60,588 nucleotides of DNA from Acholeplasma laidlawii (GTDB taxonomy: Bacteria; Bacillota_I; Bacilli_A; Acholeplasmatales; Acholeplasmataceae). Numbering within the stretch: the stretch's first letter is position 1; every line of letters starts with the position of its first letter. Location: NCBI RefSeq assembly GCF_015709225.1, contig NZ_JADNRS010000042.1, positions 1 to 60,588 on the forward strand, given 5' to 3'. The translations under genes were made by a program, and so were the position numbers. Below the pieces are notes generated by a model. The model ran no database searches. It was not told where the DNA came from and saw only the letters and a program-made list of their open reading frames with translations. Positions 42,756-54,014 of the stretch are shown here, piece by piece.

Positions 42756-43883
42756 TTAGTCATCACTATTTATATTATTAAAGTCGGAATGTTCAATTTT
42801 GTAGACATTCTTATTTAAACGGTTCATCGGTATCATCAAAGTCTTAATACTTTCTGATAACCTTTTAATATCTTTTTCCAAAGTACTAAAACGCTCAAAT
42901 ACTAGTCTAAAATCGTTATATAGTTTGTTGATTTCATCAAGCATTTTTTCAGCATTCTTTTCTTTTTCTAGATCTTGATTGATGACTAGTATCATTGTAA
43001 GCATATAGACCAAAGTAGTAGGTGATGTGATCCACACTTTCTTTTTAGATGCATACTCTACTAAATGAATATAGTTTGCTTGAATCTCTGAGAATACTGC
43101 CTCACTTGGAATAAACATTAAAGCGTAGTCTGTTGTTTCATTTTTGATGATATATCTACTAGCAATATCATCAATATGTTTTTTAATATTTTGTTCAAAG
43201 AGTTTAGATGCATTTTTTCTTTCACTATCCGTTGAGTTTGAATCATACATTCTAATATAATTTTCTAGTGAAAACTTTGAGTCAATTGGTATATTTAGTG
43301 CATCACCACTACCATAGACTATGGCATCTACAACTGTTTGATTAGAGAGTTTATGCTGTTTGGTAAAGAGCTTTTTATTGTTTTCACCAAAGACATTTTC
43401 AAGTATTTGGTATAGCTGTAACTCACCATACATACCTCTTAATTTCTTATCTGATAAATATGTTTTTAAATCATTTACATGCACGGATAGGTTTTCAATA
43501 TTCTTTTGTGTAGTATCTATAATAGTGAGTTTTTCAAGCATAGAACTAAATAGTTTATCGCTTGATTGAAAACCTTCTTTAAGTCTTGTTTCTACTTTAT
43601 CATTCATGGATTGTAAATCCACATTGATTTTGGTCGAAATGGCTTCTTTAAAGTAATTAATAGTTCTTTCTAATTCCAGTTGGCTTTGCATATTTTGTTT
43701 ATCTAGTGCTGATTTGAAATCAGTTTTCAAATACTCTATTTTAGATAAAATTTCTTGTTGTTGTCTAGCTTTTATTTCATTACTAGGATACTTTTTACCC
43801 TTAATAAGTATGATTATTAGAATCATTAAAAATAATATAATAACAATCATACTGATGAGTAAAATAATTTCTGTATTAGTCAC
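42756..43883 (-). CDS. rmuC: RmuC family DNA recombination protein
   Basis: This 375-residue protein has an N-terminal membrane helix (TEIILLISMIVIILFLMILI), a coiled-coil of about 120 residues, then the RmuC nuclease-fold domain: LRGMYGELQLYQILE, VVDAIVYGSGDALNIPIDSKFSLENY, and YALMFIPSEAVFSEI. RmuC limits DNA inversions in E. coli; its fold is PD-(D/E)XK-like. The start is GTG at 43883 with GGAGG six bases upstream. It follows the preceding gene by 1 nt. Confidence 0.92.
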   Translation of the reverse strand: MTNTEIILLISMIVIILFLMILIIILIKGKKYPSNEIKARQQQEILSKIEYLKTDFKSALDKQNMQSQLELERTINYFKEAISTKINVDLQSMNDKVETRLKEGFQSSDKLFSSMLEKLTIIDTTQKNIENLSVHVNDLKTYLSDKKLRGMYGELQLYQILENVFGENNKKLFTKQHKLSNQTVVDAIVYGSGDALNIPIDSKFSLENYIRMYDSNSTDSERKNASKLFEQNIKKHIDDIASRYIIKNETTDYALMFIPSEAVFSEIQANYIHLVEYASKKKVWITSPTTLVYMLTMILVINQDLEKEKNAEKMLDEINKLYNDFRLVFERFSTLEKDIKRLSESIKTLMIPMNRLNKNVYKIEHSDFNNINSDD

Positions 43884-43884
43884 T

Positions 43885-44811
43885 TTATACCTCCATATCT
43901 TCTAAGTAATAAACATGTATACCATCAGGCTTGGTTTCTTTATAAATCGTCATATACGTATCACTTGATAGTAAGATATCATACATGCTAGGAAATATGC
44001 CATCACGGTCTAGTGTATAATTTGTACCTAGATCTTTATTTATTTGACCAAAGGCACGTGTGACTAAATCTGTACAATAATATTTATATTTGGTATCAAA
44101 TATAAATAAGTAATTGTATAGACCTCTGTTTGTTTTATCTTTTGCATAATTAACTGCAACATCTAGTTCTAAATCAAACGTTTCTATGTTTCTACTCTTT
44201 AACCTAAGTGACATAATTTCATCTCTATAAAATCTACCGTAATAAGGAAATTCTGAGTGTGTTTCATTTCTGAATGGAGTCATCCAGTAATTTGAAACAG
44301 ATTGAACACTTAAGCCATACTTATCAGTCTCATCATATCCACGGTGCATGATTACATTAAATATGGTAGTAAAATCTAAGGTACCATTATCACCAATTCC
44401 GGTGGACTGATAAATTTGATTATTGTCCCCTACTAATGCAGCATGTCCACCTAGCCAGTAGCCATAAATTTGATCTACAACAGGTATATATGGGAATGGT
44501 GACTCAAAAGTTAAGAGAATATCGCCTTTTTGTCCAGGATTAACTTTTTTTGCATCATAAAATACAGAACGTGTGTCAGACAACTCATAATCATAGGTTC
44601 TTTTTATTTTATGATAAAAGTAGGTTGTGTCATGCTGACTTACCTCTACCGTTTCATATGCTCTACTTTTAAACTCATTAATGATCTGATTTTTCTTAAT
44701 ATTTTCATAGGTTGATTCTCCTATAAAGTAAGCTATCAGTAAGATAAATGCTAAAGCAATGTATTTAATTATTTTTTTAAGTACTTTAGTTATTTTCTTT
44801 TTATTTTTCAT
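43885..44811 (-). CDS. Membrane-anchored permuted papain-fold protein (YiiX/NlpC-like)
   Basis: The 308 residues begin with a basic N-terminus and a membrane helix (YIALAFILLIAYFIGES). The extracytoplasmic domain has the pattern of circularly permuted NlpC/P60 (YiiX) proteins: PGQKGDILLTFESPF, histidine in GGHAALVGDNNQIY, and later a cysteine in YYCTDLVTRAFGQI. His first and Cys second is the permuted order. Substrate is unknown; a wall-less cell has no peptidoglycan, so lipid or peptide amide hydrolysis is more likely. No ribosome binding site is seen and a TATAAT lies only 6 nt before the ATG, so the mRNA may be leaderless. Confidence 0.72.
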   Translation of the reverse strand: MKNKKKITKVLKKIIKYIALAFILLIAYFIGESTYENIKKNQIINEFKSRAYETVEVSQHDTTYFYHKIKRTYDYELSDTRSVFYDAKKVNPGQKGDILLTFESPFPYIPVVDQIYGYWLGGHAALVGDNNQIYQSTGIGDNGTLDFTTIFNVIMHRGYDETDKYGLSVQSVSNYWMTPFRNETHSEFPYYGRFYRDEIMSLRLKSRNIETFDLELDVAVNYAKDKTNRGLYNYLFIFDTKYKYYCTDLVTRAFGQINKDLGTNYTLDRDGIFPSMYDILLSSDTYMTIYKETKPDGIHVYYLEDMEV

Positions 44812-44817
44812 AAGTAA

Positions 44818-44823
44818 ATTATA
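44818..44823 (-). promoter_or_regulatory. -10 box placed 6 nt before the papain-fold gene
   Basis: TATAAT on the minus strand ends six bases before the start codon, so transcription would begin at or near the ATG. The alternative is that the box is fortuitous in AT-rich DNA. Confidence 0.4.
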
Positions 44824-44861
44824 ACATTAAATCATTATTTTAATATGCTTTGATTTAGGTG

Positions 44862-44895
44862 AAAAAAAATATCTCAAATAATGGGAGATATTTTA
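44862..44895 (-). terminator. Terminator of the rpmH-rnpA-yidC-jag cluster
   Basis: Minus-strand AAAATATCTC (44885-44894) pairs with GAGATATTTT (44866-44875) and is followed by TTTT. It lies 13 nt after the jag stop. Confidence 0.8.
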
Positions 44896-44907
44896 TAATT
44901 TAAGTAT

Positions 44908-45525
44908 TTATTTTTTTGGTCTGATGATGATTGCGCGTTCTTCGCCTTCACCTTCAGAATATGTCTCAACATCACGCCACTCTGTAAGTTTTGAGTGTAC
45001 GATGCGGCGATCAAATGCATTCATTGGGTCAAGTTTTACTGCAATCCCGCTTCTTGCTACATCTTTAGCGGTTTTAGTTGCCATAATTTCTAATTGACGT
45101 TTTCTTGATGCATGATAGTTTCCAATATCTAGCGTAACTAGTATTGGTTCTTCAACAAACGTTGATAAATGATTTCTTAGTAATGTTTGAAAAGCTAATA
45201 AAGTTTTACCTTCTTTACCTATTAATAAAGCATTTTCTGAAGTTTGAAGGCGGTAAGTGATTGTAGATTCATCTGGTGATTGAACTTCCATTTTAACATC
45301 AATACCTAATGCAGTTACCATACTTTCTAAGTATTGTTTACCTTCAATAGCTAAATCAATATTAGGGCTTGCTTTATAAAGTGTGCTTCCACCAACACCA
45401 AGAAAGCCTTTTTTCTCTTTTAAAACTTCTAATTTTATTTTATTTTCCGATATTTTTAGTATATCTGAAGCTTTTTTTGTTGCTTCTTGAAGCGTTTTAG
45501 CTTCGATTTCAATTACTTTTAGCAT
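44908..45525 (-). CDS. jag: SpoIIIJ-associated RNA-binding protein Jag/KhpB
   Basis: This 205-residue protein has the Jag N-terminal domain (LKVIEIEAKTLQEATKKASD, with KKGFLGVGG), a KH domain with LLIGKEGKTLLAFQTLL, and a C-terminal R3H domain (DPMNAFDRRIVHSKL). Jag/KhpB binds RNA and pairs with KhpA in Gram-positive bacteria; in walled cells it affects division and wall growth, so its role here must lie elsewhere. It lies 14 nt after yidC, the standard arrangement. Confidence 0.95.
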   Translation of the reverse strand: MLKVIEIEAKTLQEATKKASDILKISENKIKLEVLKEKKGFLGVGGSTLYKASPNIDLAIEGKQYLESMVTALGIDVKMEVQSPDESTITYRLQTSENALLIGKEGKTLLAFQTLLRNHLSTFVEEPILVTLDIGNYHASRKRQLEIMATKTAKDVARSGIAVKLDPMNAFDRRIVHSKLTEWRDVETYSEGEGEERAIIIRPKK

Positions 45526-45539
45526 GTCTAACCCCTTTC

Positions 45540-47015
45540 TTAGATAATGCTTTGTGAAGCTCTAGATTTTTCGTATTTCTTTTCAGATAATTTTCTATTA
45601 ATGAATGATTGTCCAATAGAGAATAAGTTACCAATCACCCAGTAAAATCCTAGCGCATTTACTGATGTGATTGTAGTTAATACCATCATACCAATCATTA
45701 CGTTTGATACAGTCTTCATTGTTTTTGCTTGTTGTTCTGCTTGTTCAGTCTTTACTTGAGTTCCTGTGTTTTTAGCATAACTTGGTTTCTTTTGAGATAG
45801 GCGTTGTAATAACCACATAGTCACACCAACGATTGCAGCTAAGATATAACTTGTTACGTCATTAAATCCACCCGCTGATAGATCAATTAATCCAAATAAG
45901 ATTTTATGATTATTTACATTTGCAGCATACATACCACCAGGTACTGTAATACGGTAAACAGTTTGGAACATTGCTAAGAATATTGGCATTTGAAGAATTG
46001 GTGTAAAACATCCTAATACTGAAATACCATGTTTCTTATATAGTTGCATCATTTCCATTTGCATTTTTTGTTGTGAAGCAGGGTCTTTTTTCAGTGCATA
46101 TTTATTTTGTAATTTAGTTAACTCAGGTTGTGCAACAGCCATTTTAATTGACATATCATTTGCTTTGGCATAAATTGGCCATGCAATTGTACGAACAATA
46201 ATGGTTGCAAATAAGATACCTAAACCAAAGCTATTTAAACCAAATAAGGATGCAAAGAATTGCATTATAAACGAAATTGGGATAATGAAAACCCAGTCCC
46301 ATACATAGCCTAACCATGAGTTTTCCATTTTAGTGTTAATTGGTAGTTGGTTATCTGCTGGTTTGTAAGATAAATTCTTAATGACTTGAACTGTATCGTT
46401 TAGATCGTGGAATTTAAATGATAAAACGTTATTTGAATTGATCTTAAACACATTATCTTCATAGTTTTCAGGTGTTACCAAATACTTTTGAGCATTAGCT
46501 CCAGTTTCTTTAATAACTTCTGTGTTTGATTTTGTTTTAAACTGTGCAGAGATTACTTGTACATTATCTAGATCAATTTGATTAGTAATAACTGTGAAGA
46601 ATAGTGCATTAACATTTTTAATTTTGTCTGCAGCGTTTTCAACTCCATAAGTTGGACTTAAGGCAGATACGACAATTTCATTCGGGTCACTTACTGTACC
46701 CTCATAACCTGTTTGGTATGCATATACATTATATTTGTGACCACGAACTGTGATTTCATAGATATTATTACCTAAGGAAACACTTGTTACTTCAGTAGAT
46801 GCAACATCTACTCTAGTTGATGTCTTATTTTTTTGAATGGAATAAAATTCAAAATCCCCTGTTTCAATGATTGGACCATTCGCATTGGTTTCATCCATCG
46901 TATATACTATTTTATTAGGTGATAGGAACGTATCAATTTCAGATGTATCGGGTGAACATGCAACCAATACTAATCCAAACACTAACACCGTAAGTACTGC
47001 TAATATTTTACGCAT
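45540..47015 (-). CDS. yidC: Membrane protein insertase YidC (lipoprotein type)
   Basis: This 491-residue insertase folds membrane proteins alone or with SecYEG. It has a signal peptide with lipobox LVLVAC at residues 15-20, then an extracytoplasmic region of about 200 residues, much longer than in Bacillus SpoIIIJ (about 260 residues total). The Oxa1 core begins near FGLGILFATIIVRTIAWPIY, with its conserved Arg, followed by PELTKLQNKY and GCFTPILQMPIFLAMFQTVY. Start overlaps the rnpA stop (TAATG). Confidence 0.96.
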   Translation of the reverse strand: MRKILAVLTVLVFGLVLVACSPDTSEIDTFLSPNKIVYTMDETNANGPIIETGDFEFYSIQKNKTSTRVDVASTEVTSVSLGNNIYEITVRGHKYNVYAYQTGYEGTVSDPNEIVVSALSPTYGVENAADKIKNVNALFFTVITNQIDLDNVQVISAQFKTKSNTEVIKETGANAQKYLVTPENYEDNVFKINSNNVLSFKFHDLNDTVQVIKNLSYKPADNQLPINTKMENSWLGYVWDWVFIIPISFIMQFFASLFGLNSFGLGILFATIIVRTIAWPIYAKANDMSIKMAVAQPELTKLQNKYALKKDPASQQKMQMEMMQLYKKHGISVLGCFTPILQMPIFLAMFQTVYRITVPGGMYAANVNNHKILFGLIDLSAGGFNDVTSYILAAIVGVTMWLLQRLSQKKPSYAKNTGTQVKTEQAEQQAKTMKTVSNVMIGMMVLTTITSVNALGFYWVIGNLFSIGQSFINRKLSEKKYEKSRASQSII

Positions 47016-47365
47016 TAATTTTGAACCTCTTTTTCTATGATTTTTGCTTTAATAAGCAATTTAGTTATATTTTCTTTTATTAAATCAAACGGTAAGAGAT
47101 TTGATTGTGGTCGTACCACTATAACAAATCTATACTTAGGATTTATATATTTTGAATAATTTGAAACAATATATCGAAGTCGACGTTTAGCTTGGTTTCT
47201 TTCTACTGCGTTTCCGAATTTCTTGCCGATCGATATCGCATACTTAAAGTGAGGTGTTTCATGGGGTATAAAGTATATAACAAAATATCCGTTACCAACG
47301 GATTTTTTTTCCTTAAAAACTAAATCCAATTCGTTTTTACTTTTTATAGAATATACTCTCTTCAC
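47015..47365 (-). CDS. rnpA: Ribonuclease P protein component
   Basis: This 116-residue basic protein binds RNase P RNA and helps to mature tRNA 5' ends. The family signature is KFGNAVERNQAKRRLRYIV (RNR motif in a central helix), with the N-terminal KKSVGNGYFVIYF. It lies after rpmH and before yidC as in most bacteria. Confidence 0.97.
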   Translation of the reverse strand: MKRVYSIKSKNELDLVFKEKKSVGNGYFVIYFIPHETPHFKYAISIGKKFGNAVERNQAKRRLRYIVSNYSKYINPKYRFVIVVRPQSNLLPFDLIKENITKLLIKAKIIEKEVQN

Positions 47366-47377
47366 TACTTACCTCAA

Positions 47378-47437
47378 ATTAAAAAATAAAGGACTACCTA
47401 AAACAAATAAACAAAATTTGTTAATGATCTGGTAGTC
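47378..47437 (-). terminator. Terminator-like hairpin between rpmH and rnpA
   Basis: Nine-base arms AGGACTACC and GGTAGTCCT (47390-47437) enclose an inner ACAAA/TTTGT pairing. On the minus strand the stem is followed by TTATTTTTT. It would allow excess rpmH mRNA with partial readthrough to rnpA. Confidence 0.7.
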
Positions 47438-47467
47438 CTGGTATTTATTAACTTTAATATAATTTTA

Positions 47468-47602
47468 TTAAACAGTTAAAGATTGGCGACCCTTAGCTCT
47501 TCTTCTTGCTAATACTTTACGTCCATTAGCAGTAGCCATACGAGCTCTAAATCCGTGCCTTCTTTGATGTTTGATTTTACTTGGTTGATATGTTCTTTTC
47601 AT
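47468..47602 (-). CDS. rpmH: Ribosomal protein L34
   Basis: The 44-residue basic protein of the large ribosomal subunit starts [20 protein letters not shown] and includes [13 protein letters not shown], complete and typical. I choose ATG 47602, behind AAAGGTGG; an in-frame ATG 23 codons upstream overlaps the -35 box of the promoter and is excluded. Confidence 0.98.
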   Translation of the reverse strand: MKRTYQPSKIKHQRRHGFRARMATANGRKVLARRRAKGRQSLTV

Positions 47603-47642
47603 AATCAAAAAACCACCTTTCTTATGAAACCTTGCTTTTCTT

Positions 47643-47671
47643 ATTATAAATAAAGTGTACTTAAAAGTCAA
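47643..47671 (-). promoter_or_regulatory. rpmH promoter
   Basis: -35 TTGACT (47666-47671) and -10 TATAAT (47643-47648) are 17 bp apart on the minus strand, a near-consensus promoter for the rpmH-rnpA-yidC-jag cluster. Confidence 0.88.
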
Positions 47672-47699
47672 ACATAAAATGGTCTTTCTTTTATTTATT

Positions 47700-47920
47700 T
47701 TTTATTTGATTTTTCCCACAATTTTTAATATGAATGTTCCCCACATTTATTGTCCACACATTGTGGATAAAGTTTCCACATTTTATTCACAATGTTGATA
47801 AGTAGCGTAAGTATATTTAACAGCCTTACAAAGCAAATGACACACTGAAAGTTATCCACAATTCAATATTTAAAGAGCACTGAAATCAAAAAGTTATCCA
47901 CAAATAATGTGGAAAACTTT
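47700..47920. other. Chromosome replication origin (oriC) with DnaA box cluster
   Basis: Perfect DnaA boxes TTATCCACA occur at 47852-47860 and 47894-47902 on the plus strand and 47762-47770 on the minus strand. Near matches lie at 47712-47720, 47737-47745, 47750-47758, 47783-47791 and 47908-47916. The DNA is very AT-rich and lies between rpmH and dnaA, the usual site. Gene direction switches here, which fits bidirectional replication. Confidence 0.9.
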
Positions 47921-47986
47921 TTATTAAATTTGTCGTTTCTTATGCTATCATAGTTTTACATAAATTATTAATTCAGGGAGGCAGTC

Positions 47987-49345
47987 ATGAGTCCAAACAG
48001 CACACTATGGCAGACAATATTACAGGATTTAGAAAAACTATACAACGAGGAGACTTACAACGAGCTATTTCTACCAGTGACTTCTACTTTTAAAGATCAA
48101 AACGGATTACTTACAATGGTTGTAGCAAATGAGTTCTTAAAGAATCGTATCAATAAACTATACATCGCAAAAATTAACGAACTTGCTACTAAGTATTCAA
48201 GTACTCCAGTTAGATTGAAATTCATATCACAAGAGGAAGTTATTGAAGAACCAGTAGCGGATCGTAAATTAACCATTGATTATCGTCAAGGTAACTTAAA
48301 CTCTACATATACCTTTGACTCTTTTGTTGTTGGAAAATCTAACATGTTTGCTTTTCGTATGGCGATGAAGGTTGCTGATCAACCTGGAGCAGTAGCAAAC
48401 CCCTTCTACATATTTGGTGATGTAGGTTTAGGTAAAACCCATCTTATGCAAGCAATAGGTAACTATATATTAGATAATGATGTTGAAAAACGTATATTAT
48501 ATGTTAAAGCTGATAATTTTATTGAAGACTTTGTATCACTTTTATCAAGAAATAAAAATAAGACTGAAGAATTCAATGCTAAATATAAAGATATAGATGT
48601 TATATTAGTGGATGATATTCAAATTATGGCCAACGCTAGTAAAACTCAAATGGAATTCTTTAAACTCTTTGACTATCTATATTTAAATAATAAGCAAATT
48701 GTCATTACATCTGATAAACCAGCTTCACAATTAACAAATATTATGCCGCGATTAACAACACGTTTTGAAGCTGGTCTATCTGTAGACATACAAATACCTG
48801 AATTAGAACATAGAATAAGCATTTTAAAGAGAAAAACAGCTACATTAGATGCAAACTTAGAGGTAGGAGAGGATATCTTAACCTTTATTGCATCTCAATT
48901 TGCAGCAAATATTAGAGAAATGGAAGGTGCACTCATTCGTTTAATTAGTTATGCACAAACCTTTAATCTAGAAATAACAATGGATGTTGTTGAAGAAGCA
49001 CTTGGTGCTGTCTTAAAAACAAAGAAGAAAACAAATCAATTAAACGAAAATAACTACGATAAGATCCAAAGTATCGTTGCAGATTACTTCCAAGTGTCAT
49101 TACCAGACTTAATTGGTAAAAAAAGACATGCTAAATTCACATTACCTAGACATATCGCAATGTATCTTATCAAACTCAAATTCAATATACCTTATAAAAC
49201 GATTGGTTCTTTGTTTAATGATAGAGACCACTCTACTGTATTGGCTGCTTGTGAGAAAGTAGAACGCGATATGAGGATGGATTCGAACTTAAAGTTTGCT
49301 GTTGACTCAATTGTCAAAAAAATAGATTCACCATCATTAAAGTGA
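47987..49345 (+). CDS. dnaA: Chromosomal replication initiator DnaA
   Basis: This 452-residue AAA+ protein binds DnaA boxes and opens the origin. Domain I covers about residues 1-80; domain III begins at STYTFDSFVVGKSNMFAFR with Walker A GDVGLGKTHLMQAIGNY and Walker B VDVILVDDIQIM-like DVILVDDIQ. Domain IV has the DNA-binding signature FNDRDHSTVLAACEKVE. The start has a strong GGGAGG 5 nt upstream. The DnaA boxes immediately before it also allow autoregulation. Confidence 0.98.
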   Translation: MSPNSTLWQTILQDLEKLYNEETYNELFLPVTSTFKDQNGLLTMVVANEFLKNRINKLYIAKINELATKYSSTPVRLKFISQEEVIEEPVADRKLTIDYRQGNLNSTYTFDSFVVGKSNMFAFRMAMKVADQPGAVANPFYIFGDVGLGKTHLMQAIGNYILDNDVEKRILYVKADNFIEDFVSLLSRNKNKTEEFNAKYKDIDVILVDDIQIMANASKTQMEFFKLFDYLYLNNKQIVITSDKPASQLTNIMPRLTTRFEAGLSVDIQIPELEHRISILKRKTATLDANLEVGEDILTFIASQFAANIREMEGALIRLISYAQTFNLEITMDVVEEALGAVLKTKKKTNQLNENNYDKIQSIVADYFQVSLPDLIGKKRHAKFTLPRHIAMYLIKLKFNIPYKTIGSLFNDRDHSTVLAACEKVERDMRMDSNLKFAVDSIVKKIDSPSLK

Positions 49346-49409
49346 TAAATGTTTATAAAAATGATTAAATGTGGTAAAATAAATGGTAGATGAAGCGATT
49401 ATTGCTAGT

Positions 49410-49426
49410 TTCCCACTTTCCCACAG
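49410..49426 (+). other. Possible DnaA-like box in the dnaA-dnaN spacer
   Basis: TTTCCCACTTTCCCACA contains a weak match to a DnaA box (TTTCCCACA, 49417-49425). ATTGCTAGT and ACTAACAAT flank it as imperfect inverted arms. In some Firmicutes a second box cluster lies in this spacer; here it is minimal. Confidence 0.35.
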
Positions 49427-49475
49427 ACACTAACAATAACAAAGAAGAAATAATAATTAATAAAAGGGGTAAAAT

Positions 49476-50606
49476 ATGAATTTTACAATTGAAAGAGATA
49501 TCTTACTAAACCATCTAATCCATGTTCAAAAAGGATTACCAAATAAAACACCTCTACCTATTTTATATGCAATTAAATTTGAAGTGTTTTCAGATTATAT
49601 TCAATTAACTGCTTCTAATTCAGATATAGCTATTCAAGTATTAATAGATGATCCATCATTAGTTGTTCATAAGACAGGAAAAATTGCGTTACCTGGACGT
49701 TATTTTATTGATATTATTAGAAAAGTAGCTGCTAAGCGTATTGAAGTTGCACTACAAGAAGAAAGACTTTTAGTTATTAAAGCAGATCGCTCAGAATTTA
49801 AATTAAAACTTATGGATATTGATGACTATCCAGATGTTGATTTTTTAGACTTAGCAGAACCAGTGATTCTCTCATCTGATATGGTTAAAGAAATTATTAA
49901 AGAAACTAATTTTGCTACAGCTGATAATGAGAAGCGTCCAATTCTAACTGGTGTGAACTTTAAATATCAAGATAACCACTTATTTGCAGTCGCAACAGAC
50001 TCTTACCGTTTATCTCAAAAGAATTTAAAACTAAGAACACATTCTAAAACATTTAATATTGTTATTCCAAATAAATCATTAGATGATCTATCAAAAATAT
50101 TAGATCATGTGAATGAAGAAATTGAAGTATTTATTAATCCAAATAAAATACTATTTAAAATGAATAAGATTTGGTTCCAAACTAGATTATTAGAAGGCAC
50201 ATACCCAGATACAGCGAAAATCATACCTGTTAATTTTCCTACTGTCATTACATTTAATAAAGAAGAATTATTAAACGCAGTGGACCGTGTCTCTTTATTA
50301 TCTCCAAGAGATAGAGAATCAAACTATAATATTATTAAATTAACATTAAGACCAGATCAAGTTGTTGAAATATCTTCAACAAACACTGAAGTCGGTGATG
50401 CAAAAGAAGAAATTATTCCATCAGATGATGTAGTCGGTGAACTAATTTCAATCGCATTTAGTTCTAAATACTTAAATGAAGCACTTAAAGCATTTAATTC
50501 GACTGAAGTTACACTAAACTTTGCAGGTGAAATTAAACCGTTTGTAGTAAAAGGAAACCAAGATCCTGATCTACTACATTTAATCTTACCAGTACGTATT
50601 GACTAA
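49476..50606 (+). CDS. dnaN: DNA polymerase III beta sliding clamp
   Basis: This 376-residue ring-forming clamp tethers polymerase III to DNA. It starts MNFTIERDILLNHLIHVQKG, contains NFATADNEKRPILTGVNF at the second domain and ends LLHLILPVRID, with the terminal hydrophobic-cleft residues that bind polymerase. Length is normal. A strong AGGGGT precedes the start. An intrinsic terminator follows. Confidence 0.98.
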   Translation: MNFTIERDILLNHLIHVQKGLPNKTPLPILYAIKFEVFSDYIQLTASNSDIAIQVLIDDPSLVVHKTGKIALPGRYFIDIIRKVAAKRIEVALQEERLLVIKADRSEFKLKLMDIDDYPDVDFLDLAEPVILSSDMVKEIIKETNFATADNEKRPILTGVNFKYQDNHLFAVATDSYRLSQKNLKLRTHSKTFNIVIPNKSLDDLSKILDHVNEEIEVFINPNKILFKMNKIWFQTRLLEGTYPDTAKIIPVNFPTVITFNKEELLNAVDRVSLLSPRDRESNYNIIKLTLRPDQVVEISSTNTEVGDAKEEIIPSDDVVGELISIAFSSKYLNEALKAFNSTEVTLNFAGEIKPFVVKGNQDPDLLHLILPVRID

Positions 50607-50627
50607 TAAATATAGATAAAAAATAAA

Positions 50628-50668
50628 TGTCTTAAGAACCCATAAAACCGGTCTTAAGGCATTTTTTA
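50628..50668 (+). terminator. Terminator after dnaN
   Basis: ATGTCTTAAGA pairs with TCTTAAGGCAT (one G-U) across a 15-nt loop, followed by six T at 50663-50668. Confidence 0.8.
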
Positions 50669-50776
50669 TAGAAATTTTAAAAATCGGATTAAAAAGTACA
50701 TTAAAATCTAAATGCTTCAAAAACAGCCGAAATCACCATTTTTCATATATAGGCCATAGTAAACATTAATATAGAT

Positions 50777-50803
50777 AAAAAGCGTTAAAAAGTGCGCTTT
50801 TTT
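50777..50803 (+). terminator. Hairpin with T run in the dnaN-S4 spacer
   Basis: AAAAAGCG and CGCTTTTT form a stem across about 11 nt, followed by T. It lies just above the next promoter and may be a second terminator; the rest of the 230-nt spacer shows nothing else. Confidence 0.5.
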
Positions 50804-50814
50804 ACTTATATTAT

Positions 50815-50820
50815 GTTATA
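50815..50820 (+). promoter_or_regulatory. -10 box of the S4-recF-gyrB-gyrA operon
   Basis: TATAAT lies 17 nt before the start of the S4 gene. No strong -35 is visible. It is the only promoter-like sequence before the tightly linked recF and gyrase genes. Confidence 0.5.
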
Positions 50821-50837
50821 ATATAATAGGTAGGTGA

Positions 50838-51049
50838 ATGAAGCGTATGAATCATTTTGAGCTAGAAGGCGAGTTTATAACCATCGCACAATTATTAAAA
50901 GCTTTAGACTACATCGGTTCCGGAGGGGAAACGAAGTATTTTTTATATGAGCATGTAGTATTACTAAATGATGCAGAAGTTTACGAGAAGAAAAAGAAGA
51001 TTAAAAAAGGTGATGTTGTTACGATTAACGGCAACAAGATTTTAATTAA

Positions 51050-51053
<4 letters not shown>
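50838..51053 (+). CDS. yaaA: S4-like RNA-binding protein YaaA/RlbA
   Basis: The 71-residue protein found between dnaN and recF in Firmicutes has the S4-like core [22 protein letters not shown] and ends [16 protein letters not shown]. In Bacillus it is linked to 50S ribosome assembly. Its stop is TGA, overlapping the recF start by 4 nt (ATGA), which supports standard code usage and coupled translation. Confidence 0.93.
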
Positions 51054-53996
<2,943 letters not shown>

Positions 53997-54014
53997 GAAA
54001 GGATGTAAATAATA

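Noticed and set aside
42742-42760. ACTAATTT/AAATTAGT hairpin as rmuC terminator
   Set aside because: It is AT-only, has no T tract, and overlaps the promoter region of the asnS leader.
47603-47671. Longer L34 start
   Set aside because: It overlaps the -35 and -10 boxes of the rpmH promoter, and L34 begins at MKRTYQPS in all bacteria.
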